Assembly: GCA_013400155.1 (NCBI GenBank)
Contig: VXBM01000428.1
Location: 530,038 to 594,037, forward strand
Direction: 5' to 3'
Source of the DNA: Helopsaltes ochotensis
Taxonomy: Eukaryota; Chordata; Aves; Passeriformes; Locustellidae
Length of the DNA stretch: 64,000 bases
The stretch's first letter is position 1. Each line of letters opens with the position of its first letter. Of the stretch, positions 49,223-62,054 are shown piece by piece. The translations under genes were made by a program, and so were the position numbers. Below the pieces are notes generated by a model. It had not been told where the DNA came from. It searched no databases and saw only the letters and a program-made list of their open reading frames with translations.

Positions 49223-50736
49223 TTTAGTTAAATTCACTTTTTATGTGACAAAAGTTGTCAACAAGATAATTCCAGTGACTGCAGGTGAATATTACTGTGC
49301 TAACACAAATCCAATTTACAAAGAAACCTGTGCACTCCTTTATTACAGGTTATATTATGTAGGATATATTATAATATGGTATGATACAATGATATAATAT
49401 ATAGTATAATTTTTTAATTTAAGCAATCCCCAACAGATAGCCAAATTTTTATGTGATGTTCTGATAAAACCTACAGCTTAGGCAGTCATGGAGAAAGAAA
49501 AACCACTTTCAGCTGTTTCCTATAGAGTACAAGTTTACTGATGTAGAGCAACAGCTTTGATAGCTTTGAAGATTTTGTTTCACACTCAGAGAGAAATTTC
49601 TAAAGAAAACGTTGACCTTAAAGAAAAGGGTCATGAAACAGTATTGAAAGAATTGAACATTTTAGTGTCTGGGATTCTCTGTATATTTTAAATACCAAAG
49701 GATTTGAAATTCTTTTGATTAGAGATTAAAATATGAAAGTTTTATTGGTCATTTGATCTTGATGTGCTTTATGTATGTTAATAAAAAATACTTCAATTCT
49801 CTGGAGCTTATGATGATAACTAGACACTATGTTTGTGATTTTTTTCAGAAAGTGAACTTTTACTATGAATTCCCTTCAATGCTGTTATTTACAGTTTAGT
49901 TTTTTACTAATAACAGCTAAGATGATATAACCTCTAAAGGGAATCTAAGGGATTAAAAAAAACTCCAAACCCAGATTAGTTTGATTCCCTCATACTAAGA
50001 CATCCCATATAAAAATCGCTTTTGTTTAGGCTGTGTGTGGGAGGGGGGAGCTGCTCACTAAAAGCAGATTATCTGTACACAAATCCCCTGTTCCTGCGCC
50101 ATAAAAATTGCTAACTCCATTTATACGTTTCTCACATATTACAGTTGTGTAAAGGGAACATAAAAAACCCTTTAAAAGTTAAATCACTCTCTTTTGATTG
50201 TGACTTACATCACCCTGCACCTGTGTAAACCGCCAAACAAGGTGTGAAGTAGTCAGCAGAGATTTCAAAATACCTCCTCATTAACAAAGATGCTTTAAAA
50301 GATTGTTGTCCAAAATTAGTTTCTATGATACGACTATAAAATTAGCATCTTTAAATATTTACAAGGTGACATGTATTTTAAAACTAGCTAGGAAATCAAC
50401 ATCCTCCCCAAGATGCAAATAGTCTGACAAACTATTCAGAATGAAAAATATATTCAACAACTTGAGCATCATTTTCTTTTCAAGCACTTTTTGTGAATAG
50501 ACTTGATTTTTGACAATGCCTTCATTATTCAAACATATTTTAACCAGCTATTACCCAAAGATTAAGATAAGCATGATTGAGTCCTGCGGCTGTTTGAGAT
50601 GGCTCACAGATATCTATTTGCACTTTAAAAGATTTGGGGATTTTTGCATATCAGAATTGTTCTTTGACTGCTTGCAGACAGAGTTAGAAATATGGTAGAA
50701 AATACTCTTGATAAATATTCTCTTTCTTTCCTGCAG
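49223..50736. other. AT-rich non-coding stretch
   Basis: Very AT-rich sequence with a TATA/ATAT patch at 49345-49415. No repeat family or open frame of note. It would be intronic if the plus-strand gene model is right. Confidence 0.55.
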
Positions 50737-50869
50737 TGACCCCTTCCAAGTTTAGCCAGGTTGCTGACTTCATGTCCTCTCTGGATTTGAAAAGATGTCT
50801 CACACAAATGCAGCAAATGTGTTACAATCTCTCCAACAAACTAGATTTGTATGACATCAAAAAACACAG
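50737..50869 (+). CDS. Candidate coding exon 3 of an unrecognised plus-strand gene
   Basis: Both splice sites are good: a pyrimidine-rich tract ending in TTTCCTGCAG before 50737, and CACAG|GTATGC after 50869. The 133 nt enter with two nucleotides, give 43 open codons and leave two, as needed by candidate exons 2 and 4. The peptide looks like amphipathic helices with a Leu/Met/Cys heptad-like spacing (LTQMQQMCYNLSNKLDL). No family recognised. This and the next segment are the best exon candidates in the window. Confidence 0.3.
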
Positions 50870-53800
50870 GTATGCTCTCGTGTTACTGGATATTGCTGAT
50901 GGGTTCTTAAAAGCTTTTCAGTTTTCCTTGAGTCAGAATGGATTAGCTTTAAAAAAACCACCTACAGGCAATATAGCATTAGGTGAAAAAGGCATTGAGA
51001 GACAGATCCTTTCTGTAAAGTTTCCCATTCAAATAGAGAAGCTGGAGAAAAAATGTGGTGAGGGAGTCTCCTTGTCTCCTTTTCTGTGAAAGGTAAAGCC
51101 AAGGCACATAGGAAGGGAGGTGAAGTTGTGACACACAGGAATTAACCATCAAGATCACAGAAGAAACTTAAGAGCTGTATGTTTGTATCAGGTTTTTGCC
51201 AGGGTGTGAGTTGGGGAAAAGTTTGTTTATTTGTTTGTTTGCTTGCTTTTAGTCCAGAACTGCAACAGTGAATAGAAGATACTTCTTTATAGTCTCATTT
51301 TGTTTTTTACCAGACCCAGACTGAATAAAACTGGTTCCATCAACCAGGGAGAAACAGGAGAATGGGACACCTGGGTACAAGTCTGAAGCCTGTAGAAGGC
51401 TGCAGCTTTCCTTTAGATCAATCACACACAAGAGATGGAAGGAAAGTGTATCTGCTGGCCTATGGAATCCACTGACTCTTAAAGTGATTAAAGATATTTT
51501 CTTCTAAGAAATTAGTAAGAGCTCTTTCATACATGAAACTGCCTGTTTCCAAAACAATTCTAATAAAATGCCTAAGACAACATTTCACAAAGTAGTTGTG
51601 TGCTTAAAGGTACTGGAAAAAAACCCCTTGAAATGTATACTGGAAAAATATTGAAACCCCTGAAATATGTAGCTAATGTGTGTTCCCAGGGTGCACAATG
51701 TTCCTGATAGAGAATTACAACTACAGAAGAGGTACACTGCCATTTTATTACAATTATTTGCATTGAAAGATAATGTAAACCTGCTAGCAGTAGAAAGATT
51801 ACATGGCAGAAGGCTCCCTGCTCCTAAGCAGGTACAAACATTAGTGGACACCCATCTCCAGCCGAGTTCCATTTGTCATTTATTGCTTTTGAACTTCAAG
51901 TATGTAAGTAACAATTAGAATTACAACGGTATCAACTAAGATTGAAAAAAAAATAACAGGAAGAATTTTGGAATAGCAGCTGCTGGTATGTATGACAAAT
52001 AAAAATCTTATAATTTTGTTCAGGTATGTATATAAATCCACACAAGCAGCTCCACTAGTCATTCCACAAGTGGAGCAAGGCCAGCACTCCCAAAATCAAC
52101 CAGTCATGGAGCCGCATGATTTCAACCTGTTCCAAGACAGAAAGATGGAGAAAAGACACCAGATCAAATACTGGAATTTATCTGGGCTGTAGTCCTTCAT
52201 TCCAAGTATTGGTTATCTGATGAATTTTACAAAACTCCTGTCATTTTCCCTAAACCAGAAGGGAGAAAGGAGTCAAAATTCTGAGGTTACAAGTGCAGAA
52301 TTTCATTGATATGATTTTCATCCCTATCAGCAGGGATTCCATTATTGATACTGAGATGTTATTGCCCTAGGGAGTGTATTGAGTTCTTAAAAAGATATGC
52401 AGGTGTTAACACAAATTTTTTATAAGTTCATAACTCAGTGAACTTACTGGCTTCACCAGAATAATATTTTTTGTGCCAACTGCAGCTCTGGTTCTTCAAC
52501 TCTTAATGTAATGTCCATGCAGTGGTGAAGTGGATTGAAATTCAACGCACATAAATCTTTCCCCCACAGGACGCTTTTGATATTAATTAATAATTCCTCA
52601 TAAAACTGCACAGATGAAAAAAATGACCAAATTCAGTTATACATTTCAGCTACTAGTTTCTGCAAATAACAGATTACTGCTGGATCTCTACACATTTCTG
52701 GTATATGCCAAAGAAAAAAAAAAAGAATTGACAAGCTGGAGAATACCCAAAACATATCTGAAAGCAATTTGTATTCTGCTTGTCACATTGTTTTTCCCTA
52801 TAGCTGTCAGTGAAAGGTAATGATCATGTGATAAGTACATTATTTCAGGAAACGGGACAATGAAATACATCCTTCATATGCTAAATAATGTTAAATCAGA
52901 AAATGATGTTCTGAGAGACTCAGAATTGAGAGGATCCATTGGTGTTGGGGTGGACGAGGATGACACAAGAAAATCCTGTTCTAGAGACATTTTCAATACC
53001 TGGCAGAGGCACAGGATGAGATGTTGACAATCCCTGCTCAAGACACCCAGTATGTGAAGTCCTGAGTCCATCTCTGTTCAAGAGCACATCTGCAGCTTGC
53101 ATGATAACAGTCTTTAGGGGCGCTGAAAGCTCCACTCAGTGTGTATGTTTTGTTTGTTTCTTATTCCGGAATGAGGATTTTCTTTTTTTCTGGGAAACAA
53201 TCCAACATTCACCAACATTAGCAGAAGCCATTACATTATATTTTGGGATCTAACTTCTACTCTAAATTTTTGGTGGGGAGTGGAGAAAAAACAATTCTTT
53301 ACCATCCCAAAGGTTTCTCAGATCCATATTTTGATATGGCACCTCTCTGTATTCCTCCCATTCTCACAACTTACATCACTCATAAAAAAATGTTAGAGCC
53401 TCAGGATTAAGTACTTTTCCACATTTTTTTACTCACAGCAGGAACTTAAGTATTCATGTATTTTATCTTACACATGTTCTAACTCTTCAACTTCCATTTT
53501 CTTGGAGGGCATGAACAAGAGCTTAGTACTAACCCTGCCTTGGCACACCTCCTGAATTGTGCCCATAGGTCAAAACACCAACTTTTGGCTTTGTTGTCTC
53601 ATGTGGTAATTTCCAGACTGCAAAAGCAGTACTTTGCCTCTTCTTTGGGCCCCTCTTGCATCTTCAGACTATCTTGGAAAAGAACACAGGACAGTGAACT
53701 ATCCCTGTCCCAATAACTTCTTTAAGGTATTCCTAATTACAGAAGCATTCCTATTTTTTACTTCATTGGTTCATGAGTGTAGATAATTATCATTTCCTAT

Positions 53801-55584
53801 AACATATGTGTGTGTATTGAAATGCATTTTCAAGTCTAAGTGCATGAATAATGCCCTCTTATGGCAAAAATTAGAGATTTCCAAAAATTTATTTGGTCTA
53901 AGATAATTTACAGGATAAACTGATGTCCAAAAAACCAAAACCAAAACCAACATAAACAACATAAACAACTCCCCTCAAAAAAACCCCAACACATCAAACA
54001 AACAAACAAACAACAAAAAAACCCTACAAAAACCACCACACTTATCCTGGAAAGAAAAAAGAATTATAAGGAGAATTAGGCTGTGCATGATATTACAGTC
54101 ATAATGTGTTACACTAACTTTTCCTTCTTTAAACTTCCTTCGCATCTCTAATATTTTAGAGGAAAATCCTATCTTAAAAGTAGTTTTGTAACAATTAGGA
54201 TAAGGAACTAATTTTTAGAACATTTTAATGAGCGTTCTTTGGCAACTGCTAAATTAAATTGAATGTACATAAAGCAAAGAGCAAGCATGTATAATACATA
54301 TATTTATTGATACTGGCAATAAGGGATTCAACTGATTTCTGGAAGTGTTTGTAATATAAGTAAACTGCAAGGACTAAACAGGCAGGAGTGTACTGAAGTA
54401 TTACCGAAAATGTTTATCTCCAATTTCACTATACTTTGGAAACACATTAAGATAAATTTGAAGCAGTATAAGTAAGTGTTTTAAATGCTACCAATGGGAA
54501 AATGGCAAATAATGAAGTCTTTAATAAATATTTTGTTTTAACACGGTGTTTGTCTTTTGACTTTTTATTACTCCTAATTGACTTTGAATAGTGGGCAATA
54601 AATAAATTGAATTAAATTTGAAAAGGTGTAACTTTGGAGAAGATACTGTGTACTGGCTGCCATCCAGACTACATAATTCATTTTTTTTTAGTCTTTTTGG
54701 CTTAAAACAAACTACTGGTAATAGATTCAAATAAAGGTTCAATTAACAGATGTTCTGGAGACATCCATATAAAAAAGATAAATATTTAGTAGAATGTTTA
54801 TGTTGCTCAAGAAAAAAAAAAAGCATAGGTTCACTTTAAATTTTAGTTCTCTCAATAAAAAGCCAAGACCCAGTTTAAAGCAACAGAAACTTTTCAGCAT
54901 GATAGCAAATTCTGAGGCTTGGTTCATAATGTGAGATGTGATGCTGTATTTTGGGTGCATCAAGTGGGTATTTTGGGTATTTTATATTCTGTATTTTGGG
55001 TTCTATCAATCCTGTGCTAACTTTGAGTAGGCAACTAATAAAATAATAGCAACAAAGTGTATTTCCAATCCATAACAGCCAATAAATACATAGGTCAGAG
55101 TCTATGACTACTCCTAAGTACTTTTGTAACTAATAAAATTTGATTTTAATCTGATGACTTAATGTTATTTTAAACCCATATCCCGGTTGTCCCGAGGCCC
55201 AAAAACCATACAAAGAACTCAGCAGCCTCCCTCAAACCCCACAGAACACACATTGCCTTCATGGCTTCTACCATCCAGGCCAAGAGTTTGCTCAGACTTT
55301 TTATGCAACACGTTCTAACGAATACCGTGGGGTAGCTTTCCAGAAGGGTTTTGATGACTGAAGTATAACAACTTAATATACTGCAAAAAGTGTTTTTTAG
55401 AGCCTCTCAAAAGATCTACTGCACTGACAGTGAAAAAAGGAAAACAGAGCTCCTGTCCCCATGGAATCAAGCATTTGGAGACACCTGTGACAAAGGTTTC
55501 TATCTTAGCAAAGGCCATACTTCCTGAGATTTCACACAGTCAAGAATACAATCAAAAGCACAGCTTCAATTTTATCTTCTATAG

Positions 55585-55780
55585 GAGCTTAGAAGAATGC
55601 AGTGGTATCTGTATAACAAAGGACAAAAACGCCAGCATTGCACCTAAGGCATCAGTACAACCCCAGCTGTACCATGCTGATTCCAGAGACAAACCTTGCC
55701 TCATGGCAGACAACCTGACAGTCTGTTTGAGAAATGGGGATCAGTTTGCTGGAAGCAAGAATGCATTCCTAAATGCTGTG
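55585..55780 (+). CDS. Candidate coding exon 4 of an unrecognised plus-strand gene
   Basis: The acceptor is TTATCTTCTATAG before 55585 and the donor after 55780 is GTG|GTAAGG. The 196 nt complete one codon and give 65 open codons, ending in phase 0. The incoming phase matches candidate exon 3. Local G+C is higher than in the flanks. The peptide is polar with four spread Cys and an N-glycosylation-type NLT. If the donor is not used, the frame reads on to a TAA at 55838-55840 and AATAAA follows at 56359-56364, so it could also be the terminal exon. No homology is recognised. Confidence 0.3.
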
Positions 55781-55840
55781 GTAAGGAACTACGACTTGAA
55801 TTCTGTAGCATCTCAATGTTTTCCACTTTGGGGAAATTAA

Positions 55841-58800
55841 AGGGTACATTGGATTTACATTAAAATAGCCAATGCTTCTTTGGTTTCCTCAAGAAAATGG
55901 AAGAATAATCATACTGGGTTACTTGAGAGATCTGGTTTAAAGCCCCAACTCCATTGAGAGCTAGGGCATATGGCAATAGGATCAGGCTTGACTTGTAGGA
56001 GAGGAGATATCTCTGAGACTGATTCCCTTCCTCAGCATTCTCTGGTCCCACATGCACAGGCCCTTGACATCTCCAGAGAACAGCAGGCATTATTCAGATC
56101 ACTTCAGTCAGTGCTCTGCTCGGCACGCATGCTTCAAATTACAAACTTTTAACGTACTTTTGTTCTCCTTTTATCTGGAGACACAAATTCTTTTGTGTCT
56201 TCTGCATGGCAAAACTTCCTTAGGGAGCATAAATGGGACAGTGACCAAGAGGACAGGCTTAGGGAAGGACTAGGCATACACAGAATAGTCCTTCTGCTCC
56301 TCTTCTAAAGGAACAGCCTGCAGGATGCAAACAATATGTAGTCAGCAATTAGATGGCAAATAAAAAGCATCAGTAAAGCTTAGTCTGTGCTTACAGAGAA
56401 CAAAAATCAAACACTAAGATATGCTGTCATTATTCTTGATTTGAAGATGAAGGATGGTAGGAAATAGGACTGTGCTGGTGTATTATCTGGGACTGGATTG
56501 GGGGTGGCTGGCTTTCTATAATCAGACTTGTAGAAGTGTGTTTCAAGCCTACAATGAATAGGAAAAAAAATAGTAAGCCTTCTTTTATTTTTAATGTATT
56601 AAAAAAACCCACAACAGTACTTCACATAATGCTCTAAAAACACTGAAGTAGCTAAATCAATGACAAAAAGATACCTTTCCAAAACTTCCACCCAACAGGG
56701 TGAGAGGACTCCCTTGAGTGCTGTGAGCCCTGTAAATGCAGCAATGGATTAAATACCAGGCTGTAGAGTGGCACATGCTGAGAATGGCCATGACACCCAA
56801 GGCTATGTCTCTGCCCCTTCTATCCTGCAGTAATCCCTTGCCTCGCCTCCCCTCCTATCTCTATTTGTCTGTTTGGATGAAAAGCTCCGTAACTGCTGCT
56901 GCCCTATTTCCCTGTGAGTTTATAGAACTCCTTGCATCATATGACCTTAATTCCAAGTACTTCCAATGCAAAGATTACTCATTGTTGCACCCTCTATGCA
57001 TTTGTGCTTTCTTCAAACTGGAGCTTGCTTGGCCTGAAGCCATCCTTGGTGCATCAACAACCCTCTCCTTTCTTTCATTCAAGTCTTCATCATACATATT
57101 CTTACTCATCAATTTGCAAAATAATGATGACTTGTTTAATTTGTAAAAAACTCAAACACAGCTTTGTGCAAGAACAGTGACTCTGGTTGTATCACTGACC
57201 TCGTTTAGTCATGGCGGCTAAGAAGTGGAAAATCTGACTAAAACACTGTCTTTCTCCTAGAAACAGCAATAATGTGGTTGCAGTACTGAAAGGGGGAAGC
57301 ATGAAGGCCTGGTAGCATACCAGGAACATGCTCACATCTTCTGTGGAGACACAGAAAGACTTATTTTTCTTCTGACTTTGAGCAAATCAGTCTCTTCAAG
57401 GGCAGAGTTACTATGAAATGCTGGCCCACTGACTTACAGGGAAGCCACTCAAAGGGTCTATTTAATGAGACAACTGGACTTTTATCAAGCTAATAGCATA
57501 ATCCTTTCCTCTGTTCCCAGCCAGGTAATAGCACTTCATTATGTGGTTACACCAATCCTGATTCTAAGCACCTAATTTTTCTTTAGCTCTGAAAAGACAA
57601 ATTATCTCCTGAAAATGGACTTTCACAGAACCTTAGGCATTAAGAAGCCAACTGATTCATTCAGTTTGACAGCTCATTGTTAGTTACATGCCAGCAGTTT
57701 TATAAGGCTGTGACCTTGGTGAAGAAGCTTCACTCTTCATGACCAGTCTGACACTGAGCCACCAGAACAAGGCCACTCACAAGTTGGGGCACTCCATGTC
57801 CAAGGGCCTTATGCCATCTCTGATCACACAGTGGAATCACCAGGAGCTTTATCCTTATTATCTCTTGAATCTTTGAACTATTGTTTCTGAAAAAGAACAT
57901 AAATCGCTGTTCATATGAGCACACCTTCAGAACAAACACCTAATAGCTTTCCCACAACAAAGTGCTGATATATTTCACACTTTCCCTAGTTCTTGTAAGT
58001 GTAAGAAAGAAAATAAACAATGATAAATTAATTGGATTACCTAATGACCCTGCATTTCTTTAAGGTGATTTGACACCATAAATGAGGGCAGAGAAAATAG
58101 ATGTTAATAGCATTTTCTCTCATCACTTGGAATCTGGACATTTACTGTACAGAGAATTCCTTTGATTTTTAAGGAAGGAACGAATTCCATTTGATGGTCA
58201 CTTTATTATGCCTTTACTACATTTTTCTTTCTAATAGCTGGTACTTTATCTTGTCTTGATCTGTGCTTGTGTTCAAAGCAGAATCTGATTATCAAGCCTG
58301 TTGAACTTCATATTGGCTAGTTGTTGCCAATCCAGTGAAATGATTCCATTCTATTCCACTGTCCTGCCTTTAAGCATCCAACTGCCTCTCAGAAGGTTCC
58401 TGTCTTTCTCCTCTTTACCATTCATAGTTTCCTGCCTTCTTTTAAACCTGTGCTCCTTCTGGTCCTACTGCCTCCTACAATGTGCTCACTTCTTCAGGAG
58501 CTTAAAACCTAAGTGAGTAGAAACAAAACAAATCAAATAGAAACAAATCAAATCAAAACAAAACAAAACAAAACAAAACAAAAAGGCCAACCCCCAAGCC
58601 CTTCTATTAAGTAAACATCCAAATCCACTCTTGTCTTTCTTATTCCTGGCTATAGTTCGTGTTTAGATCTAAAGCTAGGCCTGGGTCCATTAAGACGACT
58701 TGTTTGGGTAAGAAGCAAACACCATGCACAGATACAACAAAATCAGTTCTATTTGCTTTGGCCAGGGAGATTTGCTTGCTCAGATCACATTGCAGGAAAC

Positions 58801-61250
58801 AGAACTGCTCTGACTGAAGCCTGTAAGGGCCTGACTCCATCCTCACATATGTGATGTGACCCAGAATAACTGCCCTTGGTTATAAATCTTACATGCAAGA
58901 AATCAGAACCAGAAGCAAATTGTACAACACGTTGTACATTTTGTGTAATAGTGGAGTGATTAAAAATCATCTGCAAAGCACAGTTCAACTTACTTGTCCT
59001 CATCCCCATGGTAGGCTGTAAAATACACAGCCTGGAAAGCAAGAGTCTTGCATACTTTTCATTTAACTCACAGGGCTGATTCATGCCAGTAAATGCTGAA
59101 ACCCCACCTCATAACTGGGAGAAGCAATTTCCATTCCATGAGTTTTGCTTGAAGCTAATGCATGCTATTACAAAACACCTAAAGTAAAACTTTAACCATT
59201 TCTCTTAGCCCAGCTGTGAAGTTCAAACTACTTTTTAAAGTTAATTATCATGGTCTGACCTGCACATATGCACATGTTAAATACAAATAAATCAATATGG
59301 CAAGCTTGTTCTTGTTTCAATTTGCTTTTTAAAATTAGCATACTCTGGCTTTGCCTATCAGATATGAGTATGATCGTATCTCACAGATTAAAGTTTTGCA
59401 TTTGTCTCTTTGTAGTTCATTTGCTATTTTATAAGCCCAAAGTCCATGAGGGAGTGTTGGAAAGCCCCATTAATTTTCCTCAGTGTTCCATTTTCCCTTT
59501 TTATCTCCAAAGTAGCTAGCACATGTGAAGAAGTGCAGATAGGCAGATGGCCCTGCAGTGTCCATACGTACACAAAATCCCTGACAAACACAAGTGACTT
59601 TAATGCTGACGTTGATTCATGCTTGAGCATATTCTTTCTGTTCTCTTTTTTCTTTATTTTAAGGAGGATGTATTTGTGTTCTTACCTAGAAAATCAGGAC
59701 TATTAAGGAAAAAAAAAAGAATATTTTTTTTATTAAAGGAAAAATATTTGGGAGGACAGAATCATCGTAAATTCTAAATTCATGGTAACATTTTTTTTTT
59801 TCTCCGACTGGTATTGTCACCCATTACACATCTCCCCAAAATCTCCTAAAAGAGATGCACATTTGTTCTGTGGCTTTCTGTGCATTTTCCTTTGAATCAC
59901 CCTGCGTAGATCACAGCAAGAGGGAGAGCACTGGGTTGGCTGATTCATGTCTGTTGCTTGGTGTGACGATCTCTAATTGCACTTAGTTGTGGGGATTTTC
60001 CAAAGCAAAAAAGTGACTTCTCCTTTTGCCAAGGTGCTGCTGTCAGACTGAGGCATTTGAACATCACCACAACCCAAGGATGAGCAGCATCATGTTCACA
60101 ACCACACTGCCTGCCCATAGAGAGAACTGAGGGCTTAGTTTAAACAGCTCTCTGGGACAGCAAGTGCTCACACATTTCTGTGTAGTTTATTTGTGTTAAG
60201 GAGGAGAACTGGAAGAGCACCAATGTTTTTAAGGACTCGTGATCTGAAGTGTTTGGTTCATCTGAAGGCATCAGCTAATTAACCTTCAAAACATGATCTG
60301 AAGTCGATCACATTTTTAAAAATTCTGGATCCATTTCTTTTCTGGCACCAGCTGCAAATGTGACTTTTCATTTCAGAGGATGGACCATCCCATACTTTTG
60401 GGATGCTAAGTGCCATACAATATTGGAATTTCTTGCTTGAAGAAAGCACTAACTTCGCTAGCCTGGCACTGAAGCCTGGGGATACATCATCTTTGAAATA
60501 TGTGTGACCCTGTGCGCAAATACTTTACATAAAGTGATAGACACAGGCCATAAAGATATCTCATGTATAGATAAAATTTGTTTAATCATGGTGCTGTGTC
60601 CAGGCTACTCCCTGATCTTTGGCTATAATACCACCACTATTATTGACTGCTTTGGTTAGTATGGCCAGAGTGTGTAATAGTTGGAAACAAAACTCTGACT
60701 CGAATGAATGTGCACATTCATTGTGTGTACTTGTTTACTTCTTAACATATTTCTGGCTGTGGGAGATGGCTCCAAGTGCACCACGAGACGTGTTCCCTCA
60801 AAGTCCCGCTGTGACAGTACACTGCTGAGTGAACACTGCCTCGACTGGATCAGAAACCATTTCCCTCTGCACAAGTGAAAATCTTGATCCAAGAGAAGCT
60901 TGCACCCAGCAGGTCACAGCAGCATAGAATATGCTTGCAAGACAGTTTAGGAAAACCTAGGCCAAAACCCAAGGGATGTTGCTTGGCAAATCCTTGGCTT
61001 TAACCGAGTCAGCACCTTGGGTAAAATTTTCAGTGCTGGCCCGCTGTTGTAAGAGCACAAATCTCACCGAACGTGAGAAAGACTGCTCAGCGTACTGGGG
61101 AAAACTGAGCTTGAGCAAATACAGCTCCCACTCTCCGCAAAAAAGCTTTTGAAAGCTGAGGTATAACACCTGGATCAATCAGGAGACGTCATCTAACCAC
61201 TGTTCTATCGCTTTTCTCGCTCCTCTTCGCTCTTAAAGTTTCAAATAGAC
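55841..61250. other. Non-coding upstream flank of the CpG island
   Basis: No exon that I trust and no CR1. It contains a (CAAAA)n tract, AATAAA at 56359-56364, and A/T tracts near 59706-59740 and 59791-59802. A short plus-strand segment after CTCCTAG at 57258-57261 is open in one frame but lacks a good donor. The block could hold regulatory DNA for the promoter at 61.6 kb, but nothing in the sequence singles out an enhancer. Confidence 0.5.
58554..58584. repeat. (CAAAA)n microsatellite
   Basis: Six CAAAA units in a row, preceded by degenerate CAAAT/CAAAA units from about 58521. Confidence 0.95.
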
Positions 61251-61830
61251 GACACAGTTCGAGGGAAGGGGGGTAAGAGCCCCCTCCGAGGGGTCTGGCT
61301 GTCACCCGGCTGCCCCCTCACCGCAGCCCGCTCTCCTTCCCTCTTCACAGTGACACCTACCGGCCTCGNNNNNNNNNNNNNNNNNNNNNNNNNNNNNNNN
61401 NNNNNNNNNNNNNNNNNNNNNNNNNNNNNNNNNNNNNNNNNNNNNNNNNNNNNNNNNNNNNNNNNNNNNNNNNNNNNNNNNNNNNNNNNNNNNNNNNNNN
61501 NNNNNNNNNNNNNNNNNNNNNNNNNNNNNNNNNNNNNNNNNNNNNNNNNNNNNNNNNNNNNNNNNNNNNNNNNNNNNNCGCGCCGCGCAGGGCGGGGTGT
61601 GGCCTCGCCATTATTTATGAGCTCCAGCCCCTATTTGCTCAGCTAATGATGCACCGGCGGCCGCCGAGCCTCGCCTCGCTGGAGCGGCGGCCGGGGCAGG
61701 GCAGCGCCTGTAACTGGAAACCAGCGCCGGCACCGCGCGGCCGCTCCATTCACTGCGCGGGGCGTCAGGGCGCGCCGCGGAGGAGCGCTCGCTGAGCCTC
61801 ACGAGTCCGCTGCCAGGATTATTGTACGGA
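61250..61830. promoter_or_regulatory. CpG island promoter
   Basis: G+C and CpG rise sharply against the AT-rich surroundings. The block carries two NotI-type GCGGCCGC sites (61657-61664, 61737-61744) and an AscI-type GGCGCGCC (61769-61776). Upstream of the likely start is GGGGTGTGGC (61594-61603), a KLF/GC-box type element, then TTATTTATGA (61611-61620), which could serve as a TATA-like or MEF2-like element, then CTATTTGCTCAGCTAATGATG (the last about 20 nt before the first NotI site hold a TAAT core). Transcription probably starts around 61640-61660 on the plus strand. Part of the island is lost in an assembly gap. Confidence 0.8.
61369..61578. other. Assembly gap of 210 N
   Basis: Undetermined bases within the CpG island, flanked by ...GGCCTCG and CGCGCCGCGC. 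High G+C probably caused the drop-out. The gap length may be estimated rather than measured. Confidence 1.
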
Positions 61831-61875
61831 CCAGCCGGGAGTATCTTTGCAACCACTACGAGGAGAGACTTTTCT

Positions 61876-61926
<51 letters not shown>

Positions 61927-62054
61927 CTTTTAATTTATTTTTCTCTTTGCCGTGAGCCAGGTTTGGAATTAAAATGTTCTGGTAGCAGGAGTGGAGTCTG
62001 TAAACTGATAGAAACCAGATAGAAATCAGTATTACTGCTGCTTCCAATAGCCGG
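61645..62054 (+). other. Probable non-coding first exon of a plus-strand gene
   Basis: The start is an estimate from the TATA-like element at 61611-61620; the end is set by a strong splice donor, CCGG|GTAAGC, at 62054/62055. No long ATG-initiated frame is open through the exon: the only late ATG (61975) meets a stop after three codons. I therefore read it as 5' untranslated sequence with the coding exons beyond 64000. The 5' part is CpG-rich and the 3' part AT-rich, split by a 48-nt T run (61879-61926). A long CpG-island promoter with an untranslated first exon next to a gene-poor flank is common for developmental transcription-factor genes, but I do not recognise this one and give no symbol. 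Confidence 0.6.
61879..61926. repeat. 48-nt T homopolymer within the putative first exon
   Basis: An uninterrupted T run, preceded by CTCCC and followed by CTTTTAATTT. If transcribed it places a poly(U) tract in the 5' untranslated region. Confidence 0.97.

Noticed and set aside
56157..56273. Possible terminal exon after 55780 (acceptor CTGGAG, then about 30 codons to a stop)
   Set aside because: The acceptor is weak and the segment short; reading through 55780 to the stop at 55838-55840 is equally possible.
61595..62054. Naming the gene of the CpG-island promoter
   Set aside because: The untranslated exon alone does not let me identify the gene; any symbol would be a guess.
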